38,127 bases of DNA from Oleispira sp963933055 (GTDB lineage Bacteria; Pseudomonadota; Gammaproteobacteria; Pseudomonadales; Oceanobacteraceae). This document shows, piece by piece, positions 34,612 through 38,127 of the stretch. Every line of letters begins with the position of its first letter. Within the stretch, counting starts at the first letter, position 1. The DNA is taken from contig CAWVSY010000034.1 in the NCBI GenBank assembly GCA_963933055.1, forward strand, positions 1-38,127, read 5' to 3'. Position numbers and translations under genes: made by a program. Under the pieces are notes generated by a model that ran no database searches, had not been told where the DNA came from, and saw only the letters and a program-made list of their open reading frames with translations.

Positions 34612-35310
34612 TTATTCAACTTTTTCTAGTCGATACCCATGCTGATAAATTGTTTTTACCCTAAAACCACTTTCAGGAGTAATGCCCAACGCTTTGCGCA
34701 CTCGGCTTACGTGAACATCGACTGTTCGGGTATGTAAATCCGAAGAGATTCCCCAGACCGTTTCTAATAAAAAACTGCGTGATAAAATACGCCCAATATT
34801 ATCAAATAAGCAATTCGCGACTTCAAAATCTTTATCTGTCATTTCAACAAGCTGACCATTTATGCATGCCGATCTATTTACTTGATCAAAGCTATAAGGT
34901 CCGTGTTCAATGATATTACTCGTTTGAGTACTTTGCGTTCGCCTTAAAAGTGCATGCAAACGCGCCTTTAATTCGATGCGTAATAAAGGCTTACGCATAT
35001 AATCATCCGCACCCAACTCAAGGGCTTGAACAACATCCGTTTCAGTATCGCGCATTGAGCAAAAAAGGATAGGAAGATTTTGGTGGTATTTACTGCGAAT
35101 ATGTTTGATTGCTTCTAAACCAGACATTTCTGGAAGTTCCCAATCTAATACGGCAATATCAAAACTTTTATCTTTTAAACGATTCAATAAGGATTGAGCA
35201 CGAGTAAAATGCTCATATGCATATCCGAATTCATCAAACCAAGCTGTTACCATCTTTGCTTGCTCGAGGTCATCCTCTAAATAGGCAATCGCCAATAATT
35301 TATCTACCAT
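34612..35310 (-). CDS. OmpR/PhoB-family response regulator
   Basis: A ~232-residue regulator. The receiver domain has the acidic pair AYLEDDLEQ, the phospho-acceptor Asp near residue 56 in IAVLDWELPEMSG, a Ser/Thr-type position in ILFCSMRD and the Lys in DYMRKPLLRIELKARL. The C-terminal winged helix has MTDKDFEVANCLFDNIGRIL, RTVDVHVSRVRKALG and VKTIYQHGYRLE. The start at 35310 is chosen because AGGGA lies six or so bases before it; the frame is open further upstream. It is probably the partner of the CHASE2 kinase two genes downstream. Confidence 0.93.
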   Translation of the reverse strand: MVDKLLAIAYLEDDLEQAKMVTAWFDEFGYAYEHFTRAQSLLNRLKDKSFDIAVLDWELPEMSGLEAIKHIRSKYHQNLPILFCSMRDTETDVVQALELGADDYMRKPLLRIELKARLHALLRRTQSTQTSNIIEHGPYSFDQVNRSACINGQLVEMTDKDFEVANCLFDNIGRILSRSFLLETVWGISSDLHTRTVDVHVSRVRKALGITPESGFRVKTIYQHGYRLEKVE

Positions 35311-35332
35311 TTTTTCCCTTAGCTTTAAATGA

Positions 35333-35369
35333 TGCTTAGTATTAATTCGAAGTGAACTAATACTAAGCA
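35333..35369. promoter_or_regulatory. 12-bp inverted repeat upstream of the response regulator
   Basis: TGCTTAGTATTA (35333-35344) and TAATACTAAGCA (35358-35369) are perfect inverted arms around 13 bases. The element lies between the giant OmpA-type gene and the response regulator gene, 22 bp before the latter's start. There is no T run, so a regulator-binding site or an RNA processing hairpin is as likely as a terminator. Confidence 0.5.
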
Positions 35370-35379
35370 ATAAGCGTTT

Positions 35380-38127
35380 TTATTGAGCTTTAATAACAAA
35401 CTCTACGCGTCTATTAGCGGCTCGGCCTGCCTTCGTTTTATTATCTGCAATTGGTTTTTCTTCGCCGTGGCCAATCGCCAACAAACGATTTCTGCTTATT
35501 CCTTGCTCACTTAAATATGCGACTACGGACTCCGCACGTTGCTGGGAGAGCTTTTTATTATATACCGCACTGCCCGAACTATCGCTGTGCGCATGAACCT
35601 CAAGGTTCATCGCGGCATTAGAACCCAATTTACGAACAACATCATTTAAGGCGAGCTTGGCTGATGCGGTTAATGAAGCTGAGTTCAATTCAAACTGCAC
35701 GCTTGATATCACTTCACTGATCGGTTCTTTAGTAATAGAACACCCTAAAGAATTAACGGTAATACCTTCTTCAGTATTGGCGCATTGGTCTTCATCGTCA
35801 AGAACACCATCTAAATCTGCATCAAGAACCAGTGGTGTAAGAACAATCACCTTTGAAGGAGTTACAGGTTTAGGAGGTGCTTCAACGACGGCTATGACTT
35901 TTTCTTGCACGGGCTTTTTAGATTGAAAGCCAAAACGCTTAACTAAATTCAAAGAAAGTAGTGCGGCATCCGTATCATAAGATTCTATTTCAAAGCGAAC
36001 GCTGAATTGGCGAGGCAAATACATTTCTGCACCAATACCGCCAAACAACTGCATTTGGTTATTAGATTCGTAATCAACATTTTTACCGTTATTCGTCATG
36101 TGGTTTAAGCCTGCTTTAGCATACAGGGCAATACTTCCTTCTTTGCGCTCTAAACCCCGCACCCAGTAATGCAGCATGGCATCTCCACCGACCATTCGAT
36201 AAGCTATCTCAGCACCGGGATCGAGCTCTACACTGCCTAAATCGGCATAATAACCTTCGATTGAGATATGGTCATTCCAATCCCAACCGGCGGTTACTTT
36301 CCACGCATTGTCTGTATTGTCATCAATACTATAGCCCGTTCCGCCAAGGTCAGGGTCTAAGTAACTTTGACCCAACCCAATACCTGCATACAGATCCATT
36401 TCATCCCACCACTCTGCCTGACTAGGCAATGATGCCAGTAACATAGGCAAAGCAATGATAGCGGTAGATTTACGACGCAATACCATCAATAGTGAGAGTA
36501 ATAATGCAAATCCATAATGGATACTACCTGCACCACGTACGCCAGTTTTAACTTTGCCTAATTCTTCTTTCGTCATTTCTTCCTCACCAGGAGTAGAGCC
36601 TGAATTATCGGGTGAAGGATCTACAGCCGGTGAAGAGTCTCCATCCAGATAGTCCGGTAATCCATCATTATCGGTGTCTGCACAGTTAGGCCAGCTGCTG
36701 CATTCATCTGCATCAGATACGCCATCACCATCACTATCACCGCCATTTTGACCTTCACCACCATTTGTTGGATCAGCAATATCTGGAATGCCATCACCGT
36801 CGGTATCTTGTGGATTTTGTGGGTCGTCACCTACCTCATTTTGGTCATCAATACCGTCATTATCTGAATCGCTATCCGTATAATCTGGGATACCATCACC
36901 ATCCGTATCACGGCAAGGTTGGCTATCACACTCAACATCATCTGGAATGCCATCATTATCGGAATCGCCAGCACCATTGGTACCATCATCATCCGCATCG
37001 ATCACATCAGGAATCCCATCATTATCCGTATCCTGACCTGCTGGATTACCTTCTGTTTCGTCACTGATACCATCGCCATCTGAATCAGTATCTAGATAGT
37101 CAGGAATGCCATCACCATCGGTATCACGAGGATTCGTTGCTGGATTATTATCACCATCCAGGTTCGGATCTTCATCGCCATCAGTAATGCCATCATCGTC
37201 AGAGTCATTATTATTATCTAAATAATCTGGCTTCCCATCATTATCAGAATCTGGGCAGTTTGATGGATAGTTAGGACATTCTTCCAAATCTGTTAGACCG
37301 TCGTTATCACTATCACCACCACCAAGTTCACCACCTGTTTGATCAGCACCATCGTCAGGATCAACGACATCTGGTATTCCATCATTATCTGAATCTTTAG
37401 GATTATTAGGGTCATGAGGCGTATTCACTTCATCACTGTCTAAAGTACCGTCATTATCAGAATCTGTATCTCGATAATCAGGAATACCATCACCATCAGA
37501 ATCTTTAGGGGTAGATGTTGTATCACCACCGTTACCAGCAATACCATCAGCCTCTTCATCATCAGAGATACCATCATTATCTGAATCTGTATCTAAGTAA
37601 TCATAAATGCCATCATTATCGGTATCGAGACAAGGTAATGGTAATGGTAATGCTGCACCGCACTCGGTTTGATCATCGATGCCATCATTATCGCTATCAC
37701 CAACACCTGGGCCATCAGAAGCAGGATCTAAGTAATCAGGAATTGAGTCACCATCCGTATCATCCTCAAGCTCATTTTCATCAGTAATGCCATCACCATC
37801 CGTATCCGCATCAGGATCTGAATTCACATTAGGCATACAGCCAGCAAATGCCTCTGTTTTAGGCATTGCCTTAATACCATCGCAAATACCATTGCCATCT
37901 GAATCTGGATTCAGTGGGTCAGGGTCAGGACCTGCAGAGCAAATATTGTTAACAGCAAGATCACCATCACAAATACCATCGTTGTCTTGATCAGGATTCA
38001 AACTGCCTTCGGCCGTTTCATCTTGGTCTAGTACACCGTCGTTATCGTCATCGTTATCTAATACATCCGGTATTTTATCGCCGTCTGTATCTGTTGGCGT
38101 ATCACCCGCATCGTTTGGATCAGTACC
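35380..38127 (-). CDS. Giant TSP3-repeat surface protein fused to OmpA barrel and peptidoglycan-binding domain (5' end outside window)
   Basis: The frame is open to the window edge, so the N-terminus is missing; 915 residues are visible. Residues 1-~490 are many Asp-rich thrombospondin type 3 units such as DTDGDGIPDYLDTDSDGDGI, which bind calcium in known families. Near 530-553 is a sorting-signal-like stretch, GAGSIHYGFALLLSLLMVLR, followed at once by RRKSTAIIALPMLLASLPSQ, which reads as a signal peptide. Then come an eight-strand-type OmpA barrel (about 573-735), one more TSP3 linker (DADLDGVLDDEDQC) and the OmpA C-terminal domain (about 808-915: LEVHAHSDSSGSAVYNKKLS, RLLAIGHGEEKP), which binds peptidoglycan. 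It is the first visible gene of the four-gene signalling cluster. Confidence 0.9.
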   Translation of the reverse strand, partial: GTDPNDAGDTPTDTDGDKIPDVLDNDDDNDGVLDQDETAEGSLNPDQDNDGICDGDLAVNNICSAGPDPDPLNPDSDGNGICDGIKAMPKTEAFAGCMPNVNSDPDADTDGDGITDENELEDDTDGDSIPDYLDPASDGPGVGDSDNDGIDDQTECGAALPLPLPCLDTDNDGIYDYLDTDSDNDGISDDEEADGIAGNGGDTTSTPKDSDGDGIPDYRDTDSDNDGTLDSDEVNTPHDPNNPKDSDNDGIPDVVDPDDGADQTGGELGGGDSDNDGLTDLEECPNYPSNCPDSDNDGKPDYLDNNNDSDDDGITDGDEDPNLDGDNNPATNPRDTDGDGIPDYLDTDSDGDGISDETEGNPAGQDTDNDGIPDVIDADDDGTNGAGDSDNDGIPDDVECDSQPCRDTDGDGIPDYTDSDSDNDGIDDQNEVGDDPQNPQDTDGDGIPDIADPTNGGEGQNGGDSDGDGVSDADECSSWPNCADTDNDGLPDYLDGDSSPAVDPSPDNSGSTPGEEEMTKEELGKVKTGVRGAGSIHYGFALLLSLLMVLRRKSTAIIALPMLLASLPSQAEWWDEMDLYAGIGLGQSYLDPDLGGTGYSIDDNTDNAWKVTAGWDWNDHISIEGYYADLGSVELDPGAEIAYRMVGGDAMLHYWVRGLERKEGSIALYAKAGLNHMTNNGKNVDYESNNQMQLFGGIGAEMYLPRQFSVRFEIESYDTDAALLSLNLVKRFGFQSKKPVQEKVIAVVEAPPKPVTPSKVIVLTPLVLDADLDGVLDDEDQCANTEEGITVNSLGCSITKEPISEVISSVQFELNSASLTASAKLALNDVVRKLGSNAAMNLEVHAHSDSSGSAVYNKKLSQQRAESVVAYLSEQGISRNRLLAIGHGEEKPIADNKTKAGRAANRRVEFVIKAQ
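36600..38127 (-). repeat. Coding array of Asp-rich TSP3 repeats
   Basis: About 1.5 kb of degenerate in-frame repeats. Each unit encodes variants of DSDNDGIPD or DTDGDGIPDYLDTD, and on the forward strand CCATCATTATC and CCATCACCATC recur many times. Units are spaced irregularly with insertions holding Cys pairs, for example CDSQPCRDTD and CLDTDNDG. A perfect hexanucleotide tract (GGTAAT three times, 37634-37651) encodes LPLPLP. The repetition favours recombination and copy-number change. Confidence 0.85.

Noticed and set aside
36765..37787. Rightward His/Tyr-rich frames that look like metal-binding proteins
   Set aside because: They are antisense shadows of the Asp-rich TSP3 repeats; codon GAT/GAC reversed gives ATC/GTC and out-of-frame CAT/CAC runs.
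35380..38001. TTG at 38001 as the start of the giant gene
   Set aside because: The same frame continues without a stop to the window edge and encodes further TSP3 units, so the gene is cut by the edge and does not start there.
36600..38127. Possible CRISPR array because of the regular short repeats
   Set aside because: The repeats are degenerate, in frame, and encode TSP3 units; there are no uniform spacers.

Overview
The window looks like chromosomal DNA of a moderately AT-rich gammaproteobacterium, probably a marine member of the Oceanospirillales/Pseudomonadales group. The evidence is the canonical gammaproteobacterial block rpsB-tsf-pyrH-frr-uppS-cdsA-dxr-rseP-bamA-skp-lpxD-fabZ-lpxA-lpxB-rnhB, with map-glnD divergent from rpsB, plus gammaproteobacterial families such as CmoM, YqcC, YchJ and DUF3549. 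The genus cannot be fixed from the sequence alone.

Left part (1-12.3 kb) is a mosaic of small transcription units. It opens with about 750 bp of non-coding DNA holding two 150-bp copies of a structured repeat. Then follow a leftward pair (a duplicated winged-helix/nuclease-like protein and an AraC regulator), cmoM, a Fur-boxed gene of unknown function, a peroxiredoxin-glutaredoxin hybrid, a YqcC/membrane coiled-coil pair, a DUF3549-YchJ pair, a small membrane protein, a secreted Lys/Ala-rich coiled-coil protein, a short diguanylate cyclase, two coupled GNAT acetyltransferases and a YhiN-type flavoprotein.

Middle part (12.3-30.9 kb) is core housekeeping. Leftward genes cover translation (S2, EF-Ts, RRF), UMP kinase, isoprenoid and undecaprenyl synthesis, phospholipid synthesis, site-2 protease RseP, BamA and Skp for outer-membrane protein assembly, and lipid A synthesis. 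Most junctions are tight or overlapping. A terminator follows tsf, an attenuator-like hairpin lies between rpsB and tsf, and a structured leader with a GC-rich-discriminator promoter precedes rpsB. map and glnD run rightward.

Right part (30.9-38.1 kb) is the most unusual. A leftward four-gene cluster encodes, in transcription order, a very large Asp-rich thrombospondin-type-3 repeat protein ending in an OmpA barrel and peptidoglycan-binding domain (cut by the window edge), an OmpR-type response regulator, a secreted LysM-FecR protein and a CHASE2 sensor histidine kinase. The giant protein carries an internal GlyGly-CTERM-like sorting signal fused directly to a signal-peptide-like segment. I propose, as inference, that these four genes form a surface/peptidoglycan sensing system, and this is the best candidate here for an undescribed system.
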